The position numbers and the translations under genes are program-made. From contig NZ_JADOES010000008.1 of NCBI RefSeq assembly GCF_018739885.1, forward strand, positions 1 to 64,000: a stretch of DNA of 64,000 nucleotides, written 5' to 3'. The DNA is from Leptothoe spongobia TAU-MAC 1115. Lineage in GTDB: Bacteria > Cyanobacteriota > Cyanobacteriia > Phormidesmidales > Phormidesmidaceae. Positions within the stretch are counted from its first letter, which is position 1, and the number at the start of each line of letters is the position of its first letter. Positions 41,436 through 50,314 of this stretch are shown piece after piece. A model generated the notes under the pieces. It ran no database searches, had not been told where the DNA came from, and worked only from the letters and a program-made list of their open reading frames with translations.

Positions 41436-42119
41436 ATGTCACCCAAATCGTCAATGACCGATACCACTGCGTTCGTGGCTGGGTGTGCCACGACGGGCGT
41501 AGCTGTGTTGGTATTGCTACTGGCACGAGTCGGGTTTCAAACGTCGTCTTCTCCCAAGACACAGCCTAGTGCAGCCACCTTAGAGTCTGTTGTCCCTGTA
41601 CCGCAATCTCCCATCCAAACCATTGATGATGGCATCAATGAAGATATCAGGCAGGACCTTGACCGTCAGCGTGAGCTGACCGCAAAGTTAGAAAATCAGC
41701 TAGTGCAACAAGAGATGCTGGCTCGCAACCTGGAAAACCAGCTGAAGCAGCAGCAAGAAGAAACGCGCGCTGTGCTTTCTCAACTGAGGGAGTATCAACG
41801 TTCGGTTGATACCCTATCCTTACAAAACGGCCAACTGGTTGCGCAACAATCCGATCAAGTCGCCTCCAATAGTGTTCAAACAACACTCTTATGGATCGGG
41901 GGAGGTTTACTGTTAGTGATGATCCTGGGCGGTGGCGCAATTCTTCTATGTATGGTTTTAGTCTCTGGACGTCGACGTGAAGAGCGCACTGTGCCGGTGG
42001 TATATCCCTTCCAGATGCCTGTACCTCCTAGTGGCTATCGATACTATGAGCAAGAATTTCTACCCCCTCCACCGGTACGACAGAAGCGAGCTAACGCAAC
42101 TTATTACGATATTGATTAG
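41436..42119 (+). CDS. Membrane protein with central coiled coil, hypothetical
   Basis: A 227-residue protein with one N-terminal membrane segment (FVAGCATTGVAVLVLLLARV), a Gln/Glu-rich coiled coil at about 70-130 (QDLDRQRELTAKLENQLVQQ), a second membrane segment near 150-175 and a Pro/Tyr-rich tail (MPVPPSGYRYYEQ). The two membrane helices place the coiled coil on one side of the membrane. No family was recognised. Confidence 0.65.
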   Translation: MSPKSSMTDTTAFVAGCATTGVAVLVLLLARVGFQTSSSPKTQPSAATLESVVPVPQSPIQTIDDGINEDIRQDLDRQRELTAKLENQLVQQEMLARNLENQLKQQQEETRAVLSQLREYQRSVDTLSLQNGQLVAQQSDQVASNSVQTTLLWIGGGLLLVMILGGGAILLCMVLVSGRRREERTVPVVYPFQMPVPPSGYRYYEQEFLPPPPVRQKRANATYYDID

Positions 42120-42183
42120 GCTAAGTTTGCGTTCTTAACGTTGAATGATATATTCGCCTAGCTACACACAAGCTAATCTTGCA

Positions 42184-42206
42184 GGCTTTTCTCTAAGAGA
42201 AAAGCC
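42184..42206. terminator. Hairpin between convergent gene and tRNA-Cys
   Basis: GGCTTTTCTCT-A-AGAGAAAAGCC is a perfect inverted repeat with a one-base centre. It lies 28 bases past the tRNA 3' end on the minus strand and 64 bases past the plus-strand gene. No long U-tract follows, so it may be a processing or protective structure. Confidence 0.5.
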
Positions 42207-42233
42207 CAGAACTTAGAACCTAAAGTCCTTAAA

Positions 42234-42304
42234 AGGCGGCACCCAGATTCGAACTGGGGATAAAGGATTTGCAATCCTCTGCCTTACCACTTGGCCATGC
42301 CGCC
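42234..42304 (-). tRNA. trnC: tRNA-Cys (GCA anticodon)
   Basis: The cloverleaf is complete on the minus strand: acceptor GGCGGCA paired with TGCCGCC, D-arm, anticodon loop TTGCAAA with GCA, T-arm CCCAG-TTCGAAT-CTGGG and discriminator U, which is the cysteine identity base. The CCA end is not encoded. Confidence 0.97.
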
Positions 42305-42406
42305 GAATTGCAGAATTTCAATATATCAAATTCTCGGCGTGTTCTAACTCGGATTCGCCGCTAAATATATTTTTCTGTGATTACAAGAAAAATAACCTGG
42401 CAAAAA

Positions 42407-43285
42407 TCATCTCACTTTTACCAATAGCTGTTGAATCATGCGATTGGCTTGGGACTCATATCCACCACCGAACAGGTTGAAGTGATTAAGAATGTGGTAA
42501 AGGTTGTACAAAATCTTGCGGGTCGCATAGCCTTCTGACAATGGATAAGCTGCTTCGTAGGCGCTATAAAAGTCGGTTGGAAAGCTGCCAAAGAGCTCTG
42601 TCATGGCTAGATCGACTTCGCGATCGCCATAGTAGGTAGCCGGATCAAAAATAACGGGTTCCCCTACCGTTGTAATGGATGCATTTCCAGACCAAAGATC
42701 CCCATGTACCAGGGATGGCATAGGATCATGCTCCGACAGCAGCTCCGGTAATGCATCCATTAGGGCCTGTTGTTGCGGAAAGGAACCGCCTCTCCGTTTA
42801 GCCAAGCGAAATTGATAGCCCAACCGCTGATCTCGCCAAAAGGCATACCAACTTTCCTGCCAATCATTAGGCTGATGGGTCTCCCCAATCGTATTAGCAC
42901 GATGCCAACCAAAACCCAGATCACTGGACGTGCGATGCATCGCTGCTAAATCGCGTCCCATGGCAGCCCAGGCATGCCCTCTACCGCCGAAATCTAACCA
43001 CTCCATAACAATGTAGGAGTTTGCTCCTGACAGCCCTGTACAGACTGGCAATGGCACTCGAATCGTTTGACTACTATGTATTTCTTGTAGACCAGCCAAC
43101 TCCGCCTCAAACATAGCTAACTTGCTAGCCTGGTTGAGCTTTACGAAAAACGTCATCTGTCCATCACTCAAACCATAAGCTTGATTGATGCATCCGCCTC
43201 CCACAGAGCGCGTCTGTTTGCCGCGAAACGCTTGTCCAGTAACCTGACTGATTTGAGCAGTAACATCACTCCAAATATCAGCCAT
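42407..43285 (-). CDS. Fructosamine kinase family protein
   Basis: A phosphotransferase of the fructosamine/ketosamine-3-kinase family, which repairs glycated protein amines. The active-site Asp is in HGDLWSGN and the metal site in IFDPATYYGDRE; the N-terminal loop GGGCINQAY replaces the glycine-rich loop. The ATG at 43285 (MADIWSDVTAQI) is preferred over one 13 codons upstream, and it is preceded by GGGGTGAAG. About 292 residues, a normal length. It stands alone. Confidence 0.9.
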   Translation of the reverse strand: MADIWSDVTAQISQVTGQAFRGKQTRSVGGGCINQAYGLSDGQMTFFVKLNQASKLAMFEAELAGLQEIHSSQTIRVPLPVCTGLSGANSYIVMEWLDFGGRGHAWAAMGRDLAAMHRTSSDLGFGWHRANTIGETHQPNDWQESWYAFWRDQRLGYQFRLAKRRGGSFPQQQALMDALPELLSEHDPMPSLVHGDLWSGNASITTVGEPVIFDPATYYGDREVDLAMTELFGSFPTDFYSAYEAAYPLSEGYATRKILYNLYHILNHFNLFGGGYESQANRMIQQLLVKVR

Positions 43286-43426
43286 CCCCTTCACCCCAAA
43301 ACACAACACCAATACATCTACCAAAGTCTAAGACTAAGGCAGATAAACCCGGAGTAGCAAATAACTAATCTCTGGCACTAACAACGCCACGCATGGCCAT
43401 TACTACTTCGCCATGACCTCTCTGCT

Positions 43427-44734
43427 TCAGTTCGTTTCAGGCTGTAGCCTCAACACGCCGTACGCATCAATCGGTAGATAGCGTTGGGCAGCAGTTTGAA
43501 TCATTTCAGCATCAACCGTCTTAATCGATGCTGGATAATTTAGAGCATTCTCGATATCACCGGTCATGGCGTGATAGTAGCCATACATGCTGGCCCGGTC
43601 GCTGGAGGTCTCATTACCGAAGACATAACGGTTAGCCACTTGAGTCCTGACTCGACTGAGTTCAGCCTCGCTGACAGGCTGCTCGTGAAGATATTGCACA
43701 TGCTCTAATACAGCAGCCTCCACAGCCTCTAACTGCTCAATCGCTAAATTAGCCGAAATGTAAAAGACGCCTTGCTCACCATAGGTAATATTGCTGGTAG
43801 AAATACTATTCACCAGGGAACGAGTTTCGCGCAGATCTTGAACGAGACGAGCTGTGCGTCCCTGGCCTAAAATCGATGCCGCTACATCTAAAGCATAGGT
43901 TTCAGACAGCTGCCTTAGCCCTGGAACACGCCAGCTGATCACCAACCGTGCTTGCTGTAAAGTGGCATCAGTATAGTCAGCTCGGGCAATAGACTCAAAT
44001 GGAGCTTCGGGAATGCTGATCGGTAAGCCTTCTAAGGGTTCCTTAATACTTTCTTGATGGCGATAAGTTAGGGCCTGGTCAAAGCTCTGCTCCACAGTGG
44101 CAATCAGCTGATCAACTGGTAAATCGCCAACCACAACAGCCGTCATATTTTGCGGTTGATACCAGCGACGATGAAAGTCACGCATCTGCCCTGCAGACAG
44201 ACGTTCAATCACTGAGGTAGGACCTAAAACAGTGCGTCGATAGGGTAGTTGCTCAAAATTTAAGGCCATCGAATGCTGGAATACTCGTCGCCGTGGGTTA
44301 TCTTCGGAACGGCGAATTTCTTCCAAAATGACAGGTCGTTCTCGCTCAAAGTCACTATCTTGAAGTTTGGCATTGAGTAAGAGCTCTACTTGCAACGGTG
44401 CCAACGTAGCAAAATCCTTGGGAGCTGTCGTGATGTAGTAATGAGTATAGTCTTGGCTAGTGGCTGCATTGGTAATCGCACCACGCTCTTCGATCAAGCG
44501 CTCAAACTCACCGCACTGAAGCTGTGGGGTGCCCTTAAAGATCATGTGCTCTAGAAAATGAGCCATGCCGTTAATTGCATCGGACTCTACCCGAGATCCT
44601 ACCCGTAGCCAGATGTTAAGGTTGACAGCAGCTGTAGGCATCTGCTCAGCAATTATCGTTAGACCATTTGCTAAGCGTTTTACAACGGGTTGGTTAGTAA
44701 TTTTGGAGGATGCTGATGTAGCAACCATGGGCAA
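43427..44734 (-). CDS. M16 family zinc metallopeptidase
   Basis: The inverted zinc motif HFLEH is at residues 59-63 with the third ligand Glu in VILEEI at 138-139. The length of 435 covers the two homologous halves of one M16B subunit. Cyanobacterial M16 peptidases are processing-peptidase-like, and many work as pairs of an active and an inactive subunit; no partner gene lies adjacent. There is no signal peptide. Met3 is an equally plausible start. Confidence 0.92.
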   Translation of the reverse strand: MPMVATSASSKITNQPVVKRLANGLTIIAEQMPTAAVNLNIWLRVGSRVESDAINGMAHFLEHMIFKGTPQLQCGEFERLIEERGAITNAATSQDYTHYYITTAPKDFATLAPLQVELLLNAKLQDSDFERERPVILEEIRRSEDNPRRRVFQHSMALNFEQLPYRRTVLGPTSVIERLSAGQMRDFHRRWYQPQNMTAVVVGDLPVDQLIATVEQSFDQALTYRHQESIKEPLEGLPISIPEAPFESIARADYTDATLQQARLVISWRVPGLRQLSETYALDVAASILGQGRTARLVQDLRETRSLVNSISTSNITYGEQGVFYISANLAIEQLEAVEAAVLEHVQYLHEQPVSEAELSRVRTQVANRYVFGNETSSDRASMYGYYHAMTGDIENALNYPASIKTVDAEMIQTAAQRYLPIDAYGVLRLQPETN

Positions 44735-44830
44735 ACTAAAATTTCGTTATCATTCTATTTCTTATTCTAGTCATCTAGATACAGTAAAGTCTGGGTAAAA
44801 GCAACTAAGAGCAAGACGAGAGAGATATTT

Positions 44831-45529
44831 ATGGGTACTTGGATTAAGGAAACAGATAAGGCTATCTATTTGATGCAGGGCGGATACTACATCTCCAAAA
44901 TTTCTAAGTATCCTTCTAAATCAAACCCGAACGAGAAAGTGCTCAATATCAGTGGCATGAAATCGTGGTTTAGTCGAGGTGATTCTCCTCGAGGAATGAC
45001 GGTTTCTCAGAGTGGGCCAGAGCCTAAGCCGATTCCACGGCAGGCAACAACACCGTCTAACAATCAACCGTCTAGCTCATCACGCCAGACAAACGCCAGC
45101 GGTGTCAGTTTGATTAAGTCATTTGAAGGACTGCGGCTGAAAGCTTATCAGGATGCTGTTGGTGTCTGGACCATTGGTTACGGTACTACGCGGGGAGTCA
45201 GGCCAGGTCAAGAGATTAGCGAGGCTCAAGCCGAAGCGCTCCTGAAGACCGATCTCAATCGTTTTGAAAATGCGATCAACCAGGCAGTACGAGTGTCGAT
45301 TAATGACAATCAGTTTGCGGCCTTGGTGTCATTTACTTACAACGTAGGTGCTGGAGCCCTGCGAAGCTCTACGCTGCTACGCAAACTCAATCGTCGCGAT
45401 ATCTATGGTGCAGCCAACGAATTTCCACGCTGGAATAGGGCAGGTGGCAGGGTCTTAGCTGGTTTGACACGTCGTCGTAATGCAGAGCGAGCATTATTTT
45501 TAGGGCAGGATTACCGACGCTTTCTATAG
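44831..45529 (+). CDS. Phage-type lysozyme (GH24) with extra N-terminal domain
   Basis: The C-terminal domain (about 90-232) is a phage endolysin of the T4/P21 type. The catalytic E-X8-D-X5-T spacing is exact: Glu99, Asp108 and Thr114 in FEGLRLKAYQDAVGVWTIG. The conserved SFTYNVGAGALRSSTLLRKL block follows. The N-terminal 58 residues (ETDKAIYLMQGGYYISKISK) form an unassigned domain, joined by a Pro/Ser/Gln-rich linker. No signal peptide, SAR helix, holin or phage gene is nearby, so it looks domesticated. It would cut peptidoglycan; export would have to come from another route. Confidence 0.88.
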   Translation: MGTWIKETDKAIYLMQGGYYISKISKYPSKSNPNEKVLNISGMKSWFSRGDSPRGMTVSQSGPEPKPIPRQATTPSNNQPSSSSRQTNASGVSLIKSFEGLRLKAYQDAVGVWTIGYGTTRGVRPGQEISEAQAEALLKTDLNRFENAINQAVRVSINDNQFAALVSFTYNVGAGALRSSTLLRKLNRRDIYGAANEFPRWNRAGGRVLAGLTRRRNAERALFLGQDYRRFL

Positions 45530-45592
45530 GTGCGTAATCCTCCAGCAGCCAAGCAAAATAAGCTGCCAGACACAGGGCATCAGGGAATTTCA

Positions 45593-45651
45593 ATACGGGT
45601 GTTTCATCCCGTATGCTGGGAGGGGCTGATCAACATGAGAATTCCCCTCCC
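45593..45651 (+). promoter_or_regulatory. Two hairpins immediately upstream of the ABC permease start
   Basis: ATACGGG at 45593-45599 pairs with CCCGTAT at 45608-45614, then GGGAGGGG at 45618-45625 pairs with CCCCTCCC at 45644-45651. The second hairpin ends three bases before the ATG at 45655 and its left arm holds the only Shine-Dalgarno-like bases, so folding may limit translation. It could instead end the lysozyme transcript. Confidence 0.5.
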
Positions 45652-45654
45652 TAG

Positions 45655-46545
45655 ATGAAACGTGCATTCCCTCGGTGGCTTATTCCCTATACCTTTCTGG
45701 CACCGGCTTTGGTGGTGTTGGGGATGACAGTGTTTTGGCCAGCACTACAGGCCTTTTACTTGAGCTTTACGGAATATGGCTATGACATTACCCAACCGCC
45801 TGTGTGGGTAGGATGGTCAAATTTTGTACGTCTATGGCAGGACAATACCTTTTGGCAAACATTGGGTAATACGCTGATTTATTTGATTGGTGTTGTACCA
45901 ATACTTGCGATCGCACCCCTGATTTTAGCGATCCTGGTCAACCAACAACTCAAAGGAATAACCTGGTTTCGGGTGGCCTACTATACCCCAGTAGTGATTT
46001 CGATGGTAGTCGCAGGCATTGCTTGGCGATGGCTATATGCTGAAACTGGTTTACTCAATCAGCTGCTGACCAGTTTAACAGGGCAAGATATCCGCATTCC
46101 CTGGCTAACCAGCCCTAATTTAGCGCTATTTAGCGTCATGGCCGTCACCATCTGGAAAGGCCTCGGCTATTACATGGTGATTTATTTAGCAGGCTTGCAA
46201 GGCATTCCAGAAGACCTTTACGAAGCCGCTGCCATTGACGGTTCTGATAACTGGAAAAAACATTGGGATATTACCCTACCGTTAATGAGGCCCTACATGT
46301 TTCTTGTGGCTGTCATTTCAGCCATATCTGCCACAAAGGTATTTGAAGAAATCTACATCATGACTCAAGGAGGACCACGAAGTAGCTCTAAAACCGTGGT
46401 CTATTACGTTTATGAACAAGCATTTGTAGATCTAGAGATGAGCTATGCCTGCACCATTGGACTGGTACTTTTTATTATTATTTTGGCGCTGTCTCTAATC
46501 AGACTGCGGCTCTCCTCAGATCAAGTAACGGAAACAATCACTTAA
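45655..46545 (+). CDS. Carbohydrate ABC transporter permease (MalF/UgpA type)
   Basis: The 296-residue inner-membrane protein has six hydrophobic segments and the cytoplasmic EAA loop EAAAIDGSDNWKKHWDITLP that docks on the ATPase. It resembles permeases of sugar or glucosylglycerol importers (GgtC, UgpA, LacF). Its second permease, binding protein and ATPase are not adjacent, which is common in cyanobacteria. The substrate is unknown. No ribosome-binding site is visible outside the upstream hairpin. Confidence 0.88.
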   Translation: MKRAFPRWLIPYTFLAPALVVLGMTVFWPALQAFYLSFTEYGYDITQPPVWVGWSNFVRLWQDNTFWQTLGNTLIYLIGVVPILAIAPLILAILVNQQLKGITWFRVAYYTPVVISMVVAGIAWRWLYAETGLLNQLLTSLTGQDIRIPWLTSPNLALFSVMAVTIWKGLGYYMVIYLAGLQGIPEDLYEAAAIDGSDNWKKHWDITLPLMRPYMFLVAVISAISATKVFEEIYIMTQGGPRSSSKTVVYYVYEQAFVDLEMSYACTIGLVLFIIILALSLIRLRLSSDQVTETIT

Positions 46546-46613
46546 AAATCCCTAAGAATACCTACAAGCTAGTCAAAGCTCTAGACTTCAATTGCAGCGA
46601 AAAGCTCACACGG

Positions 46614-46964
46614 CTAGCAGGCCTCAAGCAGCCGTACACCGTAGGTTTCAACCTCATCAACACCATCCACGGAAAGCGCCAAAGTCACGATCTCACGCAA
46701 CTGATACGGGGACCCCAGCTGTCCACTCAACACCACAACCCGCCCACGCTGACGGATCTTTAACCGCCTCAATTCGCCATCCACATTCTTGTTGAGACAT
46801 TGAAATACACGCTTAGACAAGCCATGGTAATCATATTCTCCATACAGCCCCATACGCTCTGGAGGAATAGAAGAAAACCACCTACATCGGCTTAATCCGT
46901 CACTAGCCAACTGATGGGGAGAATAAACTCCTTTAAGAGGAATTGAAATGGTAGAACCATCCAT
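46614..46964 (-). CDS. BON-domain protein
   Basis: The 116-residue protein carries a C-terminal BON-like domain: KIRQRGRVVVLSGQLGSPYQ and VTLALSVDGVDEVETY, the alternating beta-alpha pattern with a conserved Gly. BON domains bind membranes or act in envelope stress proteins. The N-terminal 50 residues contain Arg, Trp and Phe (SRCRWFSS) and show no signal peptide. It is convergent with the ABC permease gene. Exact role unknown. Confidence 0.7.
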   Translation of the reverse strand: MDGSTISIPLKGVYSPHQLASDGLSRCRWFSSIPPERMGLYGEYDYHGLSKRVFQCLNKNVDGELRRLKIRQRGRVVVLSGQLGSPYQLREIVTLALSVDGVDEVETYGVRLLEAC

Positions 46965-47074
46965 AACATCACCTCGACACCCTGCTTCAATAAATAATTA
47001 GCGCTTTCTATGCCTAGGCAATCATCCAGGATCACCTAGGCGCAGAAAAAATAGATGCATTGTTGCGTAAGAGA

Positions 47075-47114
47075 CGGATGGTGGCATAGGCTGTGAAGCC
47101 TCAACCACCATCCG
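47075..47114 (-). terminator. Hairpin downstream of ispF
   Basis: CGGATGGTGG pairs perfectly with CCACCATCCG, with an inner GGCT/AGCC pairing. It lies 83 bases beyond the ispF stop codon on the minus strand. U-tract absent. A second small hairpin, GAACAAT-TATGT-ATTGTTC, lies nearer the gene at about 47150-47168. Confidence 0.5.
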
Positions 47115-47196
47115 GAAGAATATTCATAAATTCTAAAAAATTTTTGGGAACAATTATGTATTGTTCAAAACTTTTTAACATACAAAATTTATACGG

Positions 47197-47673
47197 CTAT
47201 TGTGTCAGCAATACCACCGCATAAGCAGAAATGCCTTCCTCGCGACCGGTTGGACCTAATTTCTCATTGGTGGTCGCTTTGATACCTATTTGATCCATGG
47301 CCACAGATAAGCGCTCAGATAACCGATTCCTCATGGTCTCAATGTGAGGTTTAAGTTTCGGTCGTTCCGCCACTAAAACGGTATCCAAATTTCCAATCGA
47401 CCATCCCTGGGCCTTGATCATCTGATGCACTTGGTCCAATAGCTCTAAACTATCCGCTCCTTTCCACTGGTCATCAGAAGGCGGGAAGTAATGACCAATG
47501 TCGCCCAAACTCAAGGCTCCTAACATGGCATCCATGATGGCATGGGTAAGCACATCGGCATCGCTATGACCGATTAGTCCTAGGTTATGGGGAATAGTAA
47601 CCCCCCCTAAAATCAGGGGTCGGTCAGGCCCTAAACGGTGGATGTCGTAGCCATTACCAATGCGAATACTCAC
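47197..47673 (-). CDS. ispF: 2-C-methyl-D-erythritol 2,4-cyclodiphosphate synthase
   Basis: MEP-pathway enzyme forming the cyclic diphosphate intermediate of isoprenoid synthesis. Zinc ligands are in [10 protein letters not shown] (Asp8, His10) and [15 protein letters not shown] (His42). The C-terminal [20 protein letters not shown] is diagnostic. The 158-residue length is exact. It lies 49 bases after trmD. IspD of the same pathway is encoded about 7 kb away at 54571. Confidence 0.97.
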   Translation of the reverse strand: MSIRIGNGYDIHRLGPDRPLILGGVTIPHNLGLIGHSDADVLTHAIMDAMLGALSLGDIGHYFPPSDDQWKGADSLELLDQVHQMIKAQGWSIGNLDTVLVAERPKLKPHIETMRNRLSERLSVAMDQIGIKATTNEKLGPTGREEGISAYAVVLLTQ

Positions 47674-47722
47674 AAGACACTCCTTGGATCAATTTAATAC
47701 TTGCGGGGAAGGGCATTTTCCC

Positions 47723-48430
47723 TCACGCATCTTGATTTTCCCATCCATGCTGCTGCCAACGCTCAAAAAGATCCGGACGACGCTCCCGAGTGCGATCGAT
47801 CTGTTGCTGCCGACGCCATTGATCGATCGCAGCATGGTTACCTGAGCGCAGCACCTCTGGCACAGGCCATCCTCGAAACTCAGCCGGTCTTGTGTAGTGG
47901 GGATAATCCAGTAGACCAGCCTCAAAGCTGTCATAGTGCAATGAATCTCGTTTAGCTACAGTGCCTGGCAACAAGCGGATTACACCGTTCATTAAAGCCA
48001 ATGCTGGAATCTCACCACACGTCAGCACAAAGTCTCCCAACGATACTTCCCGAGTAGCAACCTCAAGAATACGCTCATCAACACCTTCATAATGGCCACA
48101 GATAATCACTAGCTGATCCACGTCAGTTGACCATTGCCAAAACAGGGGTTGAGCCATGGGCTCACCTTGGGGGGTCATCAGGATAACTTCACGACGAGGC
48201 TCTTGGGGTAAGCTTTCCAGGGCTGCCACAATAGGCTCGACTTTCATCACCATGCCCACACCACCGCCATAGGGCTCATCGTCGACTTTATGATGCTTAT
48301 CAGTGGTGAAATCCCGAGGATTTGTAATATGAACTTGGGCAATATCCCGCTTGAGGGCTCTACCAATGAGTCCCGACTGTAGCGGTGACGAAAAAAAGTC
48401 AGGAAATAAACTGATCAAGTCAAACCGCAT
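47723..48430 (-). CDS. trmD: tRNA (guanine-N1-)-methyltransferase TrmD
   Basis: Makes m1G37, which prevents frameshifting. The N-terminal FDLISLFPDFF and the knotted SAM site with DDEPYGGGVGMVMK and ICGHYEGVDERI are diagnostic. The 235-residue length is normal. It begins three bases after the stop codon of the TPR protein gene, so the TPR protein, TrmD and IspF are probably co-transcribed. Confidence 0.97.
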   Translation of the reverse strand: MRFDLISLFPDFFSSPLQSGLIGRALKRDIAQVHITNPRDFTTDKHHKVDDEPYGGGVGMVMKVEPIVAALESLPQEPRREVILMTPQGEPMAQPLFWQWSTDVDQLVIICGHYEGVDERILEVATREVSLGDFVLTCGEIPALALMNGVIRLLPGTVAKRDSLHYDSFEAGLLDYPHYTRPAEFRGWPVPEVLRSGNHAAIDQWRRQQQIDRTRERRPDLFERWQQHGWENQDA

Positions 48431-48433
48431 TAA

Positions 48434-49468
48434 TCATTCAGTCTCTAGACGACCCTCAAAACTTAGAAGCCGATTAAACAGTTCTACTTCAAGATTGGTT
48501 TGCTCTAGGACAAGGGCTAGCTCATAGGCTTGCTGATATTGATCCCTTGCCAGGGAAAGTTCTCCCATCGCCTCATAAAATTCGCCCAAACGCTTAAAGG
48601 TAATCAAACGCCCCCAATCGTTGTCGGTATTGAGGGTAAGGGCTATACGTTCATCGAGATAGTAACGCACCTGCTCCCAGTCGTTGCGCTGACGATAGAC
48701 ATCAGTCAAACCATCAATAGCATGGAGCTGAGCAGTCACATCTCCAGTATCTCGACCATAGCTCAAAGCGAGTCGATAGGCACCGATCGCCTGGCTCTGT
48801 TGACCTTGGGCAAAGTAGGCATCCCCAAGGTTGTTACTCGTATTAGCACGACCTTCTAGATTACCGGCACGGATACGATAATTACCGGCAACTTCGTAAT
48901 AGTCAATGGCGGCGGCATAGTCCTCTTGAATAGAGGCTAATAAGCCTAGATTACTCAGTGATAGACCAATACCTTCAGCATCCTCAATGCTATAAGCGAT
49001 ATTTAAGGCTTCTTCGTAGGCTTGGGTGGCCGAGGAGATCGCCCCTTGCTGCAGTCGTAATGTGCCTAACGCATTCCAAGCAAAAATTTGGGTACTGAAA
49101 CTTTGATTGTCGCGTGCGATCGCAAGTTGACGACGAACGGCTGTTTCCGCCTGGTTATAGTCCCCTTGCTCGGCATAGGCACTGGCAATATCGCCATAGA
49201 TCCGCTCCATTGAAGCGGCATCCCCAATTTGGAAATAAATCTCAACGGCCCGATTCCAAGCTCGTAGGGCTGACTCATAGTCACCCTGGTTAGACTGCCG
49301 ATCACCTAGACGCAAAAGTTGATCGGCCACATCTCTTTGTTGGCTAATCAATTCACGATTAACCGGCTGTCGAAGCTGGTCATCCAAACTATCCTGGGCA
49401 TAGGCTGCGGGCATACCGACTAATGCCATCAGCACTAAACCGTAACCAAAGCAAACTGTGCGGTGCAC
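48434..49468 (-). CDS. Exported TPR-repeat protein
   Basis: A 344-residue protein with an N-terminal signal peptide (GYGLVLMALVGMPAAYAQ, cleavage near residue 24) and about six tetratricopeptide repeats from residue 50 to the end (for example GDYNQAETAVRRQLAIAR and GQQSQAIGAYRLALSYGRD). The repeats form an exported protein-binding solenoid. Partners unknown. It lies 34 bases after the sigma-like gene and three bases before trmD. Confidence 0.8.
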   Translation of the reverse strand: MHRTVCFGYGLVLMALVGMPAAYAQDSLDDQLRQPVNRELISQQRDVADQLLRLGDRQSNQGDYESALRAWNRAVEIYFQIGDAASMERIYGDIASAYAEQGDYNQAETAVRRQLAIARDNQSFSTQIFAWNALGTLRLQQGAISSATQAYEEALNIAYSIEDAEGIGLSLSNLGLLASIQEDYAAAIDYYEVAGNYRIRAGNLEGRANTSNNLGDAYFAQGQQSQAIGAYRLALSYGRDTGDVTAQLHAIDGLTDVYRQRNDWEQVRYYLDERIALTLNTDNDWGRLITFKRLGEFYEAMGELSLARDQYQQAYELALVLEQTNLEVELFNRLLSFEGRLETE

Positions 49469-49502
49469 AATCAGGTTTCTCCCTATCTAAAAACTAAAGC
49501 GC

Positions 49503-50210
49503 TCAAGCTTCGGAGGATAGATTTGGCTTGTCTAACTCCAAATCGGACACATCCAATAAATCCGCCAACTCTTCTGCTAAATCTTCTTCGGTAACAGTAT
49601 CAGTATCCCCAAAGTAAATCGCCTGGATATCACTTGGTAATGCTGAGTTCAACGACTGCTGAGCATCTGCCAATAGCACTGACACAGATTTGGGAGAAAT
49701 ACGCTGCCCCTCTGCCTGTAAATACGCCGCTATTCGAGTATTACTCCAACGAAATGTTTGAGCCATGATAATGACCAAACGATGCAGAGGTTGCAATCGC
49801 TCAAGGGCTTGAGTTACATAGCACCACAGTGGTGGAGATGCTTCCTGGAGATTGTAATGAATTTCTTCGACATCAGGCAGTGCCGCTTGATTGATACAAG
49901 CCGCCGTTAAGTTCACTAACCAGGCCTGCAACGAAAAATCCACTGGCGGATCAGGGGGTAAGTCCAAGCCACTTAGCTCATAAAGAATATGCCGCCATGT
50001 CAGCGTAAACAAATACTCTGACTGCACCATAGAACGGGCCGAATGGCGAATCAATGTATATACCACTGGACTATAGCGACAGAAGAGCGCGGTAAAATAC
50101 TTGCCTTCGTCAGGATGTTGCTTTAAGTGCTGTACGAGATCGTAGTCGCTGTATTCAAAAAGCGACTTAACAACAGCATGATCACACTCAGGAAAATTAG
50201 GAATATCCAC
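49503..50210 (-). CDS. Divergent sigma-70-like (ECF-type) protein with acidic tail
   Basis: The 235-residue protein has a region-2-like helical part (LVQHLKQHPDEGKYFTALFC, RYSPVVYTLIRHSAR) and a region-4-like part (LERLQPLHRLVIIMAQTFRW then SNTRIAAYLQAEGQRISPKS). The last 45 residues are acidic (VTEEDLAEELADLLDVSD). It looks like a diverged sigma factor of unclear class; the acidic tail could be an autoinhibitory segment. The N-terminal 15 residues overlap another open frame, so the start is uncertain. Confidence 0.55.
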   Translation of the reverse strand: MDIPNFPECDHAVVKSLFEYSDYDLVQHLKQHPDEGKYFTALFCRYSPVVYTLIRHSARSMVQSEYLFTLTWRHILYELSGLDLPPDPPVDFSLQAWLVNLTAACINQAALPDVEEIHYNLQEASPPLWCYVTQALERLQPLHRLVIIMAQTFRWSNTRIAAYLQAEGQRISPKSVSVLLADAQQSLNSALPSDIQAIYFGDTDTVTEEDLAEELADLLDVSDLELDKPNLSSEA

Positions 50211-50314
50211 AGTACTGCGAACGGAACTCCGCCAATCACCGGCAGCCTGGACAGACCGGCATTAACCAGACTGAGACTACCGTATAAATAGCCATTACTA
50301 TAACCAGGATCCAT
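50123..50314 (-). CDS. Possible small membrane protein overlapping the sigma-like gene start
   Basis: An open frame of 63 codons encodes one strong hydrophobic helix (VPFAVLWIFLIFLSVIMLLL). It overlaps the start of the sigma-like gene by 88 bases in another frame. If real it could be a membrane-bound regulator of the sigma-like protein; the overlap is also compatible with chance. No ribosome-binding site decides the question. Confidence 0.25.
   Translation of the reverse strand: MDPGYSNGYLYGSLSLVNAGLSRLPVIGGVPFAVLWIFLIFLSVIMLLLSRFLNTATTISYST

Noticed and set aside
46592..46795. 67-codon plus-strand frame overlapping the BON-domain gene
   Set aside because: Arg/His/Pro-rich antisense product without support; the BON-domain reading is clearly better.
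47689..47955. Open frames on both strands near the trmD-ispF junction
   Set aside because: They are alternate-frame shadows of trmD, whose identity is certain.
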